The position numbers were made by a program, and so were the translations under genes. Below are positions 1 to 8,219 of a DNA stretch of 22,674 nucleotides, one piece after another. The DNA is from a virus, in IMG/VR virus record IMGVR_UViG_3300027712_000159, positions 1 through 22,674 of that record. The stretch is one strand, 5' to 3'. Position 1 is the stretch's first letter; every line of letters begins with the position of its first letter. The notes beneath the pieces were generated by a model that saw nothing but the letters and a program-made list of their open reading frames with translations, made no database searches and was not told the DNA's origin.

Positions 1-279
1 ATTCTTTATGAATTGGCGGACAATGCAGATCTAGCCAAGAAAATCACCACAATGTCAGCAAGTGCCGCGCTACGCGAGATTGGTAGGTTGGAAGCGCGTT
101 TTGAGAGGAAAACTGAAAATGCGCCTAGTAATCCTGTGGGTAAAAGTAAAGCACCACCTCCGATCAATCCGATCAGAGCATCTGGAAATGCGATGGGTGT
201 CCAAATAGATGCGAATGGCGCATTTCATGGCACATACCAAGCGTGGAAAGAAGCCCGTAAGGCCGGAAAGATTAGATAA
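1..279 (+). CDS. Phage scaffolding protein, C-terminal part (5' end outside window)
   Basis: The frame is open from base 1 to the stop at 277-279, so the gene begins upstream; a TTG at 13 is only an internal codon. The visible end reads ILYELADNADLAKKITTMSA and then a helical stretch with REIGRLEARF. From memory this resembles the conserved C-terminal region of podovirus scaffolding proteins, which place an 'xLAYxLGxNPxxAxRIAxL...ARELGRLEA' pattern just before a disordered Pro/Lys-rich segment and a short basic tail. A Pro-rich linker (SKAPPPINPI) and a basic end (WKEARKAGKIR) are present here. Position directly upstream of the coat gene fits. Scaffolding proteins direct procapsid assembly and leave before DNA packaging. 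Family assignment is by pattern memory, not by search. Confidence 0.6.
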   Translation: MLYELADNADLAKKITTMSASAALREIGRLEARFERKTENAPSNPVGKSKAPPPINPIRASGNAMGVQIDANGAFHGTYQAWKEARKAGKIR

Positions 280-307
280 ATTTGTTTTTTAATTTAAAGG
301 ATTAATC

Positions 308-1540
308 ATGAGCAATACCTTGCTTACCATTAGCAAGATCACCAACGAAGCGTTGATGGTCTTGGAAAATGAGTTGACTTTCACCTCTGAAGTCGATCGT
401 AACTATGATGACCAATTCGCTGTCGTTGGCGGCAAAATTGGTAACACAGTTAACGTTCGTAGACCTGGCCGTTTCATCGGTACTACTGGCCCTGCTTTGA
501 ACGTTGAAGACTTCAACGAGACAAGCGTTCCCGTTACCTTGAGCACTCAGTTCCACGTTGACACACAGTTCACCACACAAGATTTGGCATTGTCTTTGGA
601 CATGTTCTCTGACCGCGTGTTGAAGCCTGCTGTTGCCGCTATTGCCAACAAGATTGACCGCGATGGTCTGTCATTGGCTGCTTCACAAACCGCAAACATC
701 GTTGGTGTTGCCGGTACGCCCCCCACTGGTCTGATTACTTATCTGACCGCTGGCGCTTACCTTGACTCCGAAGGCGCACCCCGCGATGGCCGTCGTTCAT
801 GTATCGTTGAGCCCTTCACAAGCGCAACCATCGTGGACAGCTTGAAAGGTTTGTTCGTACCCCAAGAAGCTATTGGCGAGCAGTATCGCAAGGGCTTGAT
901 GGGTCGTGACTCTGCTGGCGTGAATTGGAAGTTGGATCAGAACGTTGTGTCTCAGACATTTGGTTCATGGTCTGCTAACACCATCGCTTGCAACGTGACC
1001 ACCGCAACTGGCTTCCTGACCTCTGGTTGGGCGCAGTATTCCACCATCGCTTTGACCGCATCTTCAGCTTCTACCCTGAACGCTGGTGACGTGTTCACAA
1101 TCCCTGGTGTGTTTGCTGTTAACCCACAGAATCGTCAGTCATACGGCAAATTGCGTAACTTCGTGGTTCAGTCCACCACTGCTGTTGGCACTAGCGCAAC
1201 TTCTGTTGTTGTTAGCCCTGCCATCATCTCTGGCGGTCAGTTCCAGAACGTAAACATCACTTCTTCTGGTTCACAAAATATAACAGCATTTAATAATACT
1301 GGAGTATCAAGTCCTCAGAATATTATGATGCATAGGAATGCATTTACGCTCGCCTGCTGCGATCTCGAGCTACCTGACGGGGTCCACTTTGCTGGTCGCG
1401 CCTCTGACAAAGAGATTGGTTTGTCAATGCGTGTTGTTCGTCAATACACCATCAACAACGACTCCATTCCCACACGTTTGGATGTTTTGTATGGCTGGGC
1501 GCCTCTGTACCCAGAGTTGTCTTGCCGTATTGCCGCCTAA
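308..1540 (+). CDS. Major capsid protein, P22 coat protein family
   Basis: 410 residues, close to the 430 of P22 coat protein. The N-terminus (MSNTLLTISKITNEALMVLE), the segment GGKIGNTVNVRRPGRF (about residues 42-57), VDTQFTTQDLALSLDMFSDR, and the C-terminal VVRQYTINNDSIPTRLDVLY followed by GWAPLYPELSCRIAA match the P22-type coat family (Pfam P22_CoatProtein) as I know it. The middle, about residues 222-313, is Thr/Ser/Val-rich and contains GDVFTIPGVFAVNPQNRQSY, fitting the inserted beta domain of HK97-fold P22 coats. A good ribosome site (AAAGGA) precedes the ATG. The protein builds the icosahedral shell and follows the scaffold gene. Bases 1270-1375 use unusual codons (see findings). Confidence 0.93.
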   Translation: MSNTLLTISKITNEALMVLENELTFTSEVDRNYDDQFAVVGGKIGNTVNVRRPGRFIGTTGPALNVEDFNETSVPVTLSTQFHVDTQFTTQDLALSLDMFSDRVLKPAVAAIANKIDRDGLSLAASQTANIVGVAGTPPTGLITYLTAGAYLDSEGAPRDGRRSCIVEPFTSATIVDSLKGLFVPQEAIGEQYRKGLMGRDSAGVNWKLDQNVVSQTFGSWSANTIACNVTTATGFLTSGWAQYSTIALTASSASTLNAGDVFTIPGVFAVNPQNRQSYGKLRNFVVQSTTAVGTSATSVVVSPAIISGGQFQNVNITSSGSQNITAFNNTGVSSPQNIMMHRNAFTLACCDLELPDGVHFAGRASDKEIGLSMRVVRQYTINNDSIPTRLDVLYGWAPLYPELSCRIAA

Positions 1541-1566
1541 TTAACCATTTTTAAGGAATAAATATC

Positions 1567-1803
1567 ATGGCAAATCCTGGACCATCAACCACAGTAACCG
1601 CAAACTACCTGTTCAATGGTGACGCTTCCAATGGCGTTTTGTTGGGCGGCTCTTCTACCAAATTGGTTGGCTTTCATGGCGCAACCCCCGTGGCTCAAGC
1701 CGCGGCCATTACTGCTATCAGCAACAGTGCCACTGGTACTGAAATCGCTACAGCGGTAAACGCCATCATTACTGCATTGAAAAACAAGGGCTTGACAGCC
1801 TAA
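1567..1803 (+). CDS. Small head-fibre/decoration-like protein
   Basis: 78 residues, starting with ATG after AAGGA at a suitable distance, 26 bases after the coat stop. It has a Gly/Ser/Thr-rich N-terminus, the segment KLVGFHGATPVAQAAAITAI at about residues 32-51 and a final helix NAIITALKNKGLTA. The 'K.GFxGATPVxQ ... L..LGL' arrangement is one I associate with short phage head-fibre proteins (phi29 gp8.5-like, Phage_fiber_2), which attach to the capsid surface; there the N-terminal part binds capsid and the C-terminal helix trimerises. The position directly after coat and before a strong terminator means it is transcribed with coat at high level. The exact role is inferred. Confidence 0.5.
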   Translation: MANPGPSTTVTANYLFNGDASNGVLLGGSSTKLVGFHGATPVAQAAAITAISNSATGTEIATAVNAIITALKNKGLTA

Positions 1804-1822
1804 GTTGCAATGCAATAAATGG

Positions 1823-1855
1823 AAAAAGCTATCCTCAAAAGGGATGGCTTTTTTT
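1823..1855 (+). terminator. Rho-independent terminator after coat/head-fibre genes
   Basis: A 12-bp stem (bases 1823-1834 against 1842-1853) with one G-U pair, a 7-base loop and a run of seven T (1849-1855). It lies 20 bases after the stop of the head-fibre-like gene and would close the coat/head-fibre transcript. An ATG at 1819 that is in frame with the next gene sits in front of this hairpin and is not a credible start. Confidence 0.85.
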
Positions 1856-1865
1856 CGTTTAACGC

Positions 1866-1871
1866 TATAAT
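1866..1871 (+). promoter_or_regulatory. Candidate sigma-70 -10 box (TATAAT) behind the terminator
   Basis: A perfect TATAAT lies just after the T-run of the terminator and 26 bases before the ATG at 1897. The -35 region at the expected distance (around 1843-1848) lies inside the hairpin and does not match TTGACA well, so the promoter would be weak or need an activator. If active, it restarts transcription for the genes downstream of the coat terminator. Confidence 0.45.
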
Positions 1872-1896
1872 TTACTCATTCTTAAAAGGAATAATC

Positions 1897-2220
1897 ATGT
1901 CAAAAACCACCATTTGCCGTGGCAACGTATTGGCTCACACCATTGTGCAAACAACGTTTCCAAGCACAACTTTTTCCACAACAACCACAGAAGTGAACAT
2001 CGCTATTGGTGGCGTGAAAGCTACCGATAAGATTCAGGCTCAAATTGATGCCGCTATGACTGTTGGCGTTGGTATCGGTAACGTTTACACAAACACCGAC
2101 AACCAAATCACAGTTCGCTTATTCAATTTGACTGGCGGTTCTGTGACTCAAGCCGCTGCGACCATGTTGGTGAGCATCAAGTCTTGCGAAGACTCTCCAA
2201 TCCCCTCTAGCGTTGTCTAA
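1897..2220 (+). CDS. Small structural-type protein of unknown function
   Basis: 107 residues from the ATG at 1897, chosen because AAAAGGA lies 6 bases before it and because the upstream in-frame ATG at 1819 precedes the terminator hairpin. The protein is Thr/Val/Ile-rich with alternating hydrophobic residues (TEVNIAIGGVKATDKIQAQI, then NQITVRLFNLTGG), suggesting a beta-sandwich such as a virion decoration or tail-associated protein. No signal peptide or membrane segment is seen. It is followed two bases after its stop by the next gene. I do not recognise the family by name. Confidence 0.75.
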   Translation: MSKTTICRGNVLAHTIVQTTFPSTTFSTTTTEVNIAIGGVKATDKIQAQIDAAMTVGVGIGNVYTNTDNQITVRLFNLTGGSVTQAAATMLVSIKSCEDSPIPSSVV

Positions 2221-2222
2221 TC

Positions 2223-2579
2223 ATGGCTAATACATCTGTCATCCGAATTGGTGGCAAGACCACGGCACTTAGTGTCACGGGTTCTGCTCACGCTGCGGTG
2301 CAGTTGACAGCTAACACAAACGATTTGATTAACTACGTTTCTTGCATGAATTTTGGTGCAGTAAGCGTAGCAATTAAATTTAGTCAGCTTTCATCTGATA
2401 CAGCGGCATTGCCCGTTGATGGAACACCTGGAGACTTTATTTTGCCTCCCCTCATGACAGTTCCTGTCGTGTTGGCGTGTCCTCCCATCGGTGGTCAATT
2501 ACCATGTTATGTGACGGCTATCGGTTCTGCCGCTGGCCCTAGCCTTGTTTACTTGACTCCCGCTGTGGATCAATCGTAA
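2223..2579 (+). CDS. Small structural-type protein of unknown function
   Basis: 118 residues. The ATG lies 2 bases after the upstream stop and has no clear ribosome site of its own, so translation is probably coupled to the preceding gene. The sequence is rich in small and beta-forming residues, with a segment FILPPLMTVPVVLACPPIGG and an end PSLVYLTPAVDQS, consistent with a beta-rich virion protein. It ends TAATG, sharing one base with the ATG of the tail-fibre gene. It sits between head genes and tail-fibre genes. Function is unknown. Confidence 0.75.
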   Translation: MANTSVIRIGGKTTALSVTGSAHAAVQLTANTNDLINYVSCMNFGAVSVAIKFSQLSSDTAALPVDGTPGDFILPPLMTVPVVLACPPIGGQLPCYVTAIGSAAGPSLVYLTPAVDQS

Positions 2580-4996
2580 TGACCAATGCCGCCAGTACCT
2601 CTACGATCAATATAGTTCCTGTTCAGGGCATCTTTGGGCCACAGCCAACATTTACGTTGGTCAGTCTCATCGGCCCTGCGGGAACTCCGTTCTACCCTAA
2701 TATCAATCCTCAGCAGTCTGGATTGAGCATTACGGCAAGCACAATTGACAGTAGCGTTATTGGCGGCATCACACCTTCTACAGGTACGTTTACAAATATT
2801 TTGACCACAACAGGTCAGATTACGACTTCTCCGACTGGCAACACAGACATTGCCAATAAGTTTTATGTTGACCAAATTGCCCAAGGTTTAAGCCCCAAGC
2901 AAGCGGTTAAATGCGGCACATCCGTTTCGATTACGTTGTCAGGTTTACAGACAATTGACGGATATACAACCTTGGCGGGTGATAGGGTTCTAGTAAAGAA
3001 TCAAAGCACATCGTCACAAAACGGCATTTACAACGCATCTGCAAGCGCATGGACTCGATCAGCGGATATGGATGTTTGGGCAGAAGTGCCAGGCGCATAC
3101 ACTGTCATCCTAAATGGTGGCCAAGCGCAGACTGCATGGGTTTCTACCTCTAGCGACACAGGCACAATTAACGTCACTCCGATTACTTTTGTGCAGTTTT
3201 CAGGCAACGGAACGTATTACGCGGGTACAGGCTTAACGCTTACCTCAAACACGTTCTCAATCACGAATACGGGCGTTACGGCCGCATCTGTGGGGTCGGC
3301 ATCTAAGACTCTGACGGCCACAGTCAACGCACAAGGTCAATTGACCGCCTTGGCAGACACAAACATCGCTATTGCCGCGACTCAGATCACATCAGGAACT
3401 ATTGATTCAGCGCGTATATCAGGTTCATATACAGGGATTACAGGCGTTGGAACGCTGACTGTGGGTACTTGGAACGCCTCGACAATCACAGTTCCTTATG
3501 GTGGTACTGGTGCAACGACATTGAGTGGTTATATTAAGGGAAATGGGACTGCTGCGTTATCGGGTCAAGCCACAATCCCTAATTCGGACATTACTGGTTT
3601 GGGGACAATGAGTACCCAAAATGCAAACAATGTTGCGATTACGGGTGGCTCAATCTCAGGCTTATCAAGTTTTATCCTAACTGGCCAAACAGGGTATGTT
3701 TACGCCAACGGATCAAGCGCGGTTACATCATCTACAACGATTCCCACAAGTGCTTTGTCGGGTAATTTTGTTAGCACGTTTTCTGCGGGAACAACGGGGT
3801 TAACGCCTAATACAAATTCAACAGGCGCTGTCACTTTAAGCGGCACATTAAATGTTGCGAATGGCGGCACAGGGGTGACTGCATCTAGTGGCGCAAACTC
3901 TGTGATGTTGCGTGATGCAAATCAAAATGTTGCTGTTAATGCAATAGACGATGCTTATACAAATTTTGCGGCTTCTGGAACAACAACCACATTAACAGTA
4001 AGTTCACCTCGTAGATATACAGTTACTGGTTCTGGTGGGCAAACATTTAAATTGCCTGATGCAACCACGTTGGTAAATGGTGCAATTTTTGAGTTTGATA
4101 ACAACCAAAGTAGCGGTGCAATTTTAGTTAATAACAATTCAAACACATTGATTGTTTCTGTGCCTAGTGGTGGCATTACCAGAGTTGATTTATTGTCAAA
4201 TTCAATAGCTGCGGGTTCATGGGACAGACACGATCTCACCCCTGCAAACGTTTCTTGGTCAACAAATACGTTAGATTACCCTGGCTCAATCACAAGCGCC
4301 ACATGGAACGGAAACGCTGTTGCGATTAACCGAGGCGGCACTAACGGAACGGCCACACCTACTTCAGGTGCTGTTGCGTATGGCACAGGAACGGCTTATG
4401 CGTTTACTGCCGCGGGTACAACAGGGCAAGTTTTAACGTCTAACGGATCGGGCGCACCAACTTGGTCAACACCCACCGCTTATGCGACTGTCACAGATGA
4501 CACGACCACTAACGCGACTCGTTATCCATTGTTTGCCGCAGCCACATCGGGAAATTTGGCCACGGAATATGTTTCCTCGACTAAATACCAATTTAACCCT
4601 TCAACGGGTTTATTGACCGCCACAGGGTTTAGTGGATCGGGTGCTAATCTGACAAGCATCCCTAATGGTGCGTTGACTAACTCAAGCATCACAATCGGCT
4701 CTACAAGCGTTTCTTTAGGCGGTACTGTCACAACCATAGCGGGACTGACTTCTGTGACCTCTACGACCTTTGTAGGGGCTTTGACGGGTAATGCTAGTTC
4801 GGCAACGACAGCAACCACCGCAACTAATGCGACGAATACAGCGATTACTGACGACACAACAACCGCGGCTGTGGTTTATCCGACTTGGGTGACCTCAACA
4901 TCGGGTAATTTGCCTCAGAAAACATCGTCAACTAAACTTCAATTTAACCCAAGCACAGGGGCTTTGACGGCCTCACAACTTGTCATTGCGCCATAA
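2579..4996 (+). CDS. Large tail-fibre-like protein with repeat modules
   Basis: 805 residues, Ser/Thr/Gly/Asn-rich and almost free of Cys. Three parts can be seen. About residues 90-215 form a globular module (ending TPITFVQFSG) with TIDGYTTLAGDRVLVKNQST, QNGIYNASASAWTRSADMD and TAWVSTSSDTG, a module I know from many phage tail-fibre proteins. The middle holds GGTG-type repeats (VPYGGTGATTLSGYIKGNGT, VANGGTGVTASSG) typical of fibrous tail proteins. The end carries two copies of a DDTTT...YP...TSGNL...SSTK.QFNPSTG.LTA unit (about residues 638-680 and 755-800). The likely role is a trimeric fibre in host recognition. The next gene, 9 bases downstream, continues the same style and has the chaperone domain this protein lacks. 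Confidence 0.8.
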   Translation: MTNAASTSTINIVPVQGIFGPQPTFTLVSLIGPAGTPFYPNINPQQSGLSITASTIDSSVIGGITPSTGTFTNILTTTGQITTSPTGNTDIANKFYVDQIAQGLSPKQAVKCGTSVSITLSGLQTIDGYTTLAGDRVLVKNQSTSSQNGIYNASASAWTRSADMDVWAEVPGAYTVILNGGQAQTAWVSTSSDTGTINVTPITFVQFSGNGTYYAGTGLTLTSNTFSITNTGVTAASVGSASKTLTATVNAQGQLTALADTNIAIAATQITSGTIDSARISGSYTGITGVGTLTVGTWNASTITVPYGGTGATTLSGYIKGNGTAALSGQATIPNSDITGLGTMSTQNANNVAITGGSISGLSSFILTGQTGYVYANGSSAVTSSTTIPTSALSGNFVSTFSAGTTGLTPNTNSTGAVTLSGTLNVANGGTGVTASSGANSVMLRDANQNVAVNAIDDAYTNFAASGTTTTLTVSSPRRYTVTGSGGQTFKLPDATTLVNGAIFEFDNNQSSGAILVNNNSNTLIVSVPSGGITRVDLLSNSIAAGSWDRHDLTPANVSWSTNTLDYPGSITSATWNGNAVAINRGGTNGTATPTSGAVAYGTGTAYAFTAAGTTGQVLTSNGSGAPTWSTPTAYATVTDDTTTNATRYPLFAAATSGNLATEYVSSTKYQFNPSTGLLTATGFSGSGANLTSIPNGALTNSSITIGSTSVSLGGTVTTIAGLTSVTSTTFVGALTGNASSATTATTATNATNTAITDDTTTAAVVYPTWVTSTSGNLPQKTSSTKLQFNPSTGALTASQLVIAP

Positions 4997-5005
4997 GGAA
5001 ACATC

Positions 5006-6604
5006 ATGGGAACTTTAGTCTTTCAAGCAACACTCGGTGGTCAAGTTAACCTGACTGGCCCGAACACAGCGTCTACTTTCACGATAAGCGTTCCCGCGGT
5101 GACTGGAACAATGATTACATCGGGCGACACCGCTACTGTGACAAGCACCATGATTTCTGGCCCTGTCACAACGGCAAAGGGCGGCACAGGACTGTCATCC
5201 TTTACTGCTAACGGGCTTGTTTACGCATCTTCATCAAGTGCGCTTGCTACAGGTTCTGCGCTAGTGTTTGATGGCACTAATTTGGGTGTTGGAGTTACTC
5301 CTAGTGCTTGGACGCTTGGTAAAGCCTTAGAAGTTGGTCAATCTGGCAATGCAATCTGGAGTCCTGGTTCTGGAGATATGCGTGTAATGAACAACGCATA
5401 TTATGGTTCTGGCCCTGCATACAAATATGGAGCTTCTTCTTACGCCACGATGTACCAAATGCAAAATGGTCAGCATCAATGGCATAACGCCCCATCAGGC
5501 ACAGCAGGAAACGCTATTACGTTCACGCAAGCCATGACTCTGGATGCTAGTGGGAAACTTGGTATTGGTACAACAAGCCCTGGTTATAAATTAGAAGTAT
5601 CTGGAACTCAAAACAATAATGATATTGTAATTACCAACTCTACAATTTCTTCTTCATTGCGTATGCAGATGATTGACGCATACGGATCAATTTTTACTAC
5701 TGGTAGTTATCCGCTGACTTTTGGAACAAACAGTTCAGAACGCGCCCGTATAACGTCAGCAGGTGCTTTGGGAATTGGTACTACTTCACCAAATGCAACT
5801 TTTCAATCCCAAGGCCCAGCAACAACTGATGGCAGTATGAAGTTTAATTCGCAAGTACAAAGTACAGATGCGTATAACACATCTCCTCAGTCTGGAATGA
5901 TGGCGGCACTTAAATACAATTCTGCGGGTGATTATGCGGGTATGGGTGGTTGGTCAATTGGTAAAGAAAATGCAACTAGTGGTGACTACTCAAGCTACTT
6001 TGCAATGCACACTAGGGCTAATGGTGGTGCTATTACAGAACGTGCCCGTATAGACTCAAGCGGTAACTTCAAATCAGGAACAGGCGGTAGCGGTAATACA
6101 GCAAGGGTTATTGTTGTTTCTGCTGATTCTACAGCTTCAACCAATGCAGTCTATGTTGAAAATTCAACACCAACTCGCTTATTTCAAGTCCGTAGTGATG
6201 GTTATTTTGTAACTGGTGCTGCTGCAAATTCGCCTTATAACAATACAACTGGCTCTGTTGCAAACGTATATGTTGATTCAAGTGGTGTTTTGTATAGAGG
6301 GACATCATCAATAAAATACAAAACGAATGTTCAAACGGCAACTTTTGGACTTGAAGATGTATTAAAACTTAGGCCAGTAACTTATCAAAGCATTTCAGAA
6401 AAAGATTCTCAAAAAACTTTTGGTGGATTGATTGCTGAGGAAGTAGATTCGGTAGGTTTAGGTATTTTTGTTGATTACGCAAACGACGGAACTCCTGATG
6501 CTTTGCATTATGCAAGTATGGTTTCTCTTTGTATTAAAGCTATTCAAGAACAACAAACAATCATTGACTCTCTCAAGGCACGTTTGGATGCCGCTAATCT
6601 TTAA
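5006..6604 (+). CDS. Tail-fibre/spike protein with C-terminal S74 self-cleaving chaperone
   Basis: 532 residues with AAGGA upstream of the ATG. The body has fibre repeats (AKGGTGLSSFTANGLVYASS; LGIGTTSPGYKLEVSG; ERARITSAGALGIGTTSP), a pattern common in phage and bacterial beta-fibres. The last ~100 residues match the Peptidase_S74 intramolecular chaperone: SSIKYKTNVQTATFGLEDVL, LRPVTYQS, GGLIAEEVDSVG, LHYASMV and a terminal coiled-coil helix (IKAIQEQQTIIDSLKARLDA). By alignment to the usual SDxRxK signature the catalytic pair would be Ser434 and Lys439, with cleavage just before Ser434 after trimer folding. The protein probably folds as a trimer and mediates receptor binding. Confidence 0.85.
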   Translation: MGTLVFQATLGGQVNLTGPNTASTFTISVPAVTGTMITSGDTATVTSTMISGPVTTAKGGTGLSSFTANGLVYASSSSALATGSALVFDGTNLGVGVTPSAWTLGKALEVGQSGNAIWSPGSGDMRVMNNAYYGSGPAYKYGASSYATMYQMQNGQHQWHNAPSGTAGNAITFTQAMTLDASGKLGIGTTSPGYKLEVSGTQNNNDIVITNSTISSSLRMQMIDAYGSIFTTGSYPLTFGTNSSERARITSAGALGIGTTSPNATFQSQGPATTDGSMKFNSQVQSTDAYNTSPQSGMMAALKYNSAGDYAGMGGWSIGKENATSGDYSSYFAMHTRANGGAITERARIDSSGNFKSGTGGSGNTARVIVVSADSTASTNAVYVENSTPTRLFQVRSDGYFVTGAAANSPYNNTTGSVANVYVDSSGVLYRGTSSIKYKTNVQTATFGLEDVLKLRPVTYQSISEKDSQKTFGGLIAEEVDSVGLGIFVDYANDGTPDALHYASMVSLCIKAIQEQQTIIDSLKARLDAANL

Positions 6605-6615
6605 AGGAAAATAAA

Positions 6616-6912
6616 ATGACTACCACTTGGAAAATCTCTACCCTTGATCGTGACGTAGCTACAGGCTTTGTCACAACAGCACATTGGACAGCAACAGCAG
6701 TAGATGGAGAACACTCTGCCTCTGCGTACGCAACAGTCTCATGGCCTGAAGGCACTCCTGCTATACCCTACGCAGACCTGACAGAAGAAACTGTTTTGGA
6801 ATGGGTGTGGAACGCTGTTGACAAGTCAGCGACAGAGGCTTCATTGGCGGCTCAGATTGAGTTGCTGAAAAATCCTGTTAAGGCTACAGGCACGCCTTGG
6901 GCTTCAGCATGA
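6616..6912 (+). CDS. Small conserved phage protein, first of two tandem paralogues
   Basis: 98 residues with AAAGGAAAAT upstream of the ATG. It has a beta-type N-terminal half (TTWKISTLDRDVATGFVTTA; HSASAYATVSWPEG), then an acidic helical part (YADLTEETVLEWVWNAVDKS) and the end LLKNPVKATGTPW. The layout 'Trp-rich start, ...LTEExVxxWV..., LKNPxxxxGxPW' recurs in the next gene. I associate it with a small uncharacterised phage family encoded after tail fibres (possibly DUF7936), but cannot confirm this. It may be a tail-fibre assembly or attachment protein. Confidence 0.8.
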   Translation: MTTTWKISTLDRDVATGFVTTAHWTATAVDGEHSASAYATVSWPEGTPAIPYADLTEETVLEWVWNAVDKSATEASLAAQIELLKNPVKATGTPWASA

Positions 6913-7217
6913 ATTACGTTTGGGACATTATGGATGCGCCATCACTCGATGGCCTGATTTTGTCTGCTAGTTACAAAGTCACTTTGAATGACGATCAATA
7001 CTCAATTGCGTCTGAAGGACACTGGGTGTTTGACTCTCCAACTATGGTGACGCCATACGACCAAGTGACAAAAGAAATGATTGTGCAATGGATTGAGGAT
7101 GCCTCTATCGTTGACGGGGTAAGTAGCATAAAATCTAACCTAGAAAAGCAGCTAAATGCGCTTAAAAACCCACAGCGATCAGGACTTCCGTGGATGCCTG
7201 GCACTTTTACTGTTTAA
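6909..7217 (+). CDS. Small conserved phage protein, second tandem paralogue
   Basis: 102 residues. The start is placed at the ATG of the ATGA overlap with the previous gene (6909-6912) instead of an in-frame TTG at 6897, because such overlaps are used repeatedly in this operon. It shares the order of elements with its neighbour: a Trp-containing start (NYVWDIMDAPSLDGLILSA), a beta segment (YSIASEGHWVFDS), then TPYDQVTKEMIVQWIEDASI and QLNALKNPQRSGLPWMPGTF. The two genes look like an old duplication. Function is unknown; the context between tail fibre and head-completion genes suggests a virion-assembly role. Confidence 0.8.
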   Translation: MNYVWDIMDAPSLDGLILSASYKVTLNDDQYSIASEGHWVFDSPTMVTPYDQVTKEMIVQWIEDASIVDGVSSIKSNLEKQLNALKNPQRSGLPWMPGTFTV

Positions 7218-7226
7218 GGACATATC

Positions 7227-8210
7227 ATGGTAATGCCAATTGACATTGTTTCTAGGGCGCTAAAAGATATTGGCGCTTTGGAAGCTGGCGAGACACCAAC
7301 GCCTGAAGCGGCTCAAGACGCATTTGATATGCTGAACGACATGCTCGATCAATGGTCGAACGAAGAAATGATGGTGTTTAACTTCACCGAAATTATTTTT
7401 CCGATCATTTCAGGTCAAACCCAATACACAATTGGCCCTAATCCAAGCACCGCCAACTTTATTGGCGCGGCTTTTACAGGCTCAATTACGGGTAACGTCT
7501 TAACAGTCACGGGCATTACATCAGGTGCTATTGCTCAAGGTCAGACTTTAAGTGGAACTGGCATCGCTGCGGGAACGAAGATTACTCAATTCCTGACAGG
7601 CGCAGGCGGTAACGTGAATGAAGTTGGTACATACCAATTAAACACTTACCAAACAATTGGTTCTACAGCGATTACCGCTTACTACCAAAAGCCTTTAAAT
7701 CTGAACTCAGCGTTTGTCAGGATTAACACTTACTCCAATGGCCAGCCCATCACCAATGGTGGCCTTGACTATCCTGTCTCGGTTTTGACCCTGCAAGAAT
7801 ACGAATTAATCGGTTTAAAGACGCTTAACGGCCCTTGGCCAAAAGCGGTTTACTTTAACCCTGGTGAAGATTCAGGAAACCTTTTCGTGTGGCCAAACCC
7901 ATCTCAGGGTGAAATGCACTTGTTTGCCGACACAATCTTTAGTCGCTATGAAAGCCTGAACACTCCGATTGTGCTGCCACAAGGCTATTCAATGGCCATT
8001 AGATGGTGTTTGGCAGAGCGATTGATGCCCATGTACGGCAAAGCCTCACCAACGCAAATAGCGATGATTCAGAAGTTTGCAGGGCAAGGTAAAGCCACGC
8101 TCAAGCGCAAAAACATGGGGCCGCTACAAGTTGCTCAGTATGCGGATGCGTTGCTTGTGGGTCGTGCAAAAGATGCCGGCTGGATTTTATCAGGCGGTTT
8201 CCTGCGTTAA
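7227..8210 (+). CDS. P22 gp4-like head-completion / tail accessory factor, with an inserted module
   Basis: 327 residues. The first ~75 residues ([40 protein letters not shown], then [10 protein letters not shown]) are the classic helical start of P22 gp4-type head-completion proteins, and the C-terminal part ([36 protein letters not shown]) fits the rest of the family. P22 gp4 is about 166 residues; much of the extra length comes from a Gly/Thr-rich beta module at about residues 82-150, which also occurs twice in the next gene. gp4 proteins form the adaptor ring beneath the portal. The start ATG at 7227 follows AAGGA; an in-frame ATG at 7233 is possible. Confidence 0.85.
   Translation: MVMPIDIVSRALKDIGALEAGETPTPEAAQDAFDMLNDMLDQWSNEEMMVFNFTEIIFPIISGQTQYTIGPNPSTANFIGAAFTGSITGNVLTVTGITSGAIAQGQTLSGTGIAAGTKITQFLTGAGGNVNEVGTYQLNTYQTIGSTAITAYYQKPLNLNSAFVRINTYSNGQPITNGGLDYPVSVLTLQEYELIGLKTLNGPWPKAVYFNPGEDSGNLFVWPNPSQGEMHLFADTIFSRYESLNTPIVLPQGYSMAIRWCLAERLMPMYGKASPTQIAMIQKFAGQGKATLKRKNMGPLQVAQYADALLVGRAKDAGWILSGGFLR
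7470..7676 (+). repeat. Inserted beta-rich module, copy 1 (in gp4-like gene)
   Basis: Encodes [20 protein letters not shown] ... [18 protein letters not shown] ... [14 protein letters not shown]. It has the same element order as the two copies in the gene at 8220 (FTGS-x-x-G-x-x-LTVT, G-Q-x-x-x-G-x-G, x-IT, G-T-Y-x-x-x-x-x-Q-x-I). The copies are clearly alike in protein, with divergent third codon positions. Confidence 0.8.
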
Positions 8211-8219
8211 GGATAAATA

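Noticed and set aside
302-580. 92-codon minus-strand ORF opposite the coat gene
   Set aside because: A shadow caused by the coat gene's biased codon use; no motif or ribosome site.
1320-1350. ATGCAT-AGGA-ATGCAT as an operator or recombination site
   Set aside because: It lies within the coat coding frame and has no partner copy in the window; kept only as part of the codon-anomaly finding.
1819-1896. N-terminal extension of the gene at 1897 from an upstream ATG at 1819
   Set aside because: The extension would be encoded by the terminator hairpin and the -10 box; the ATG at 1897 has a proper ribosome site.
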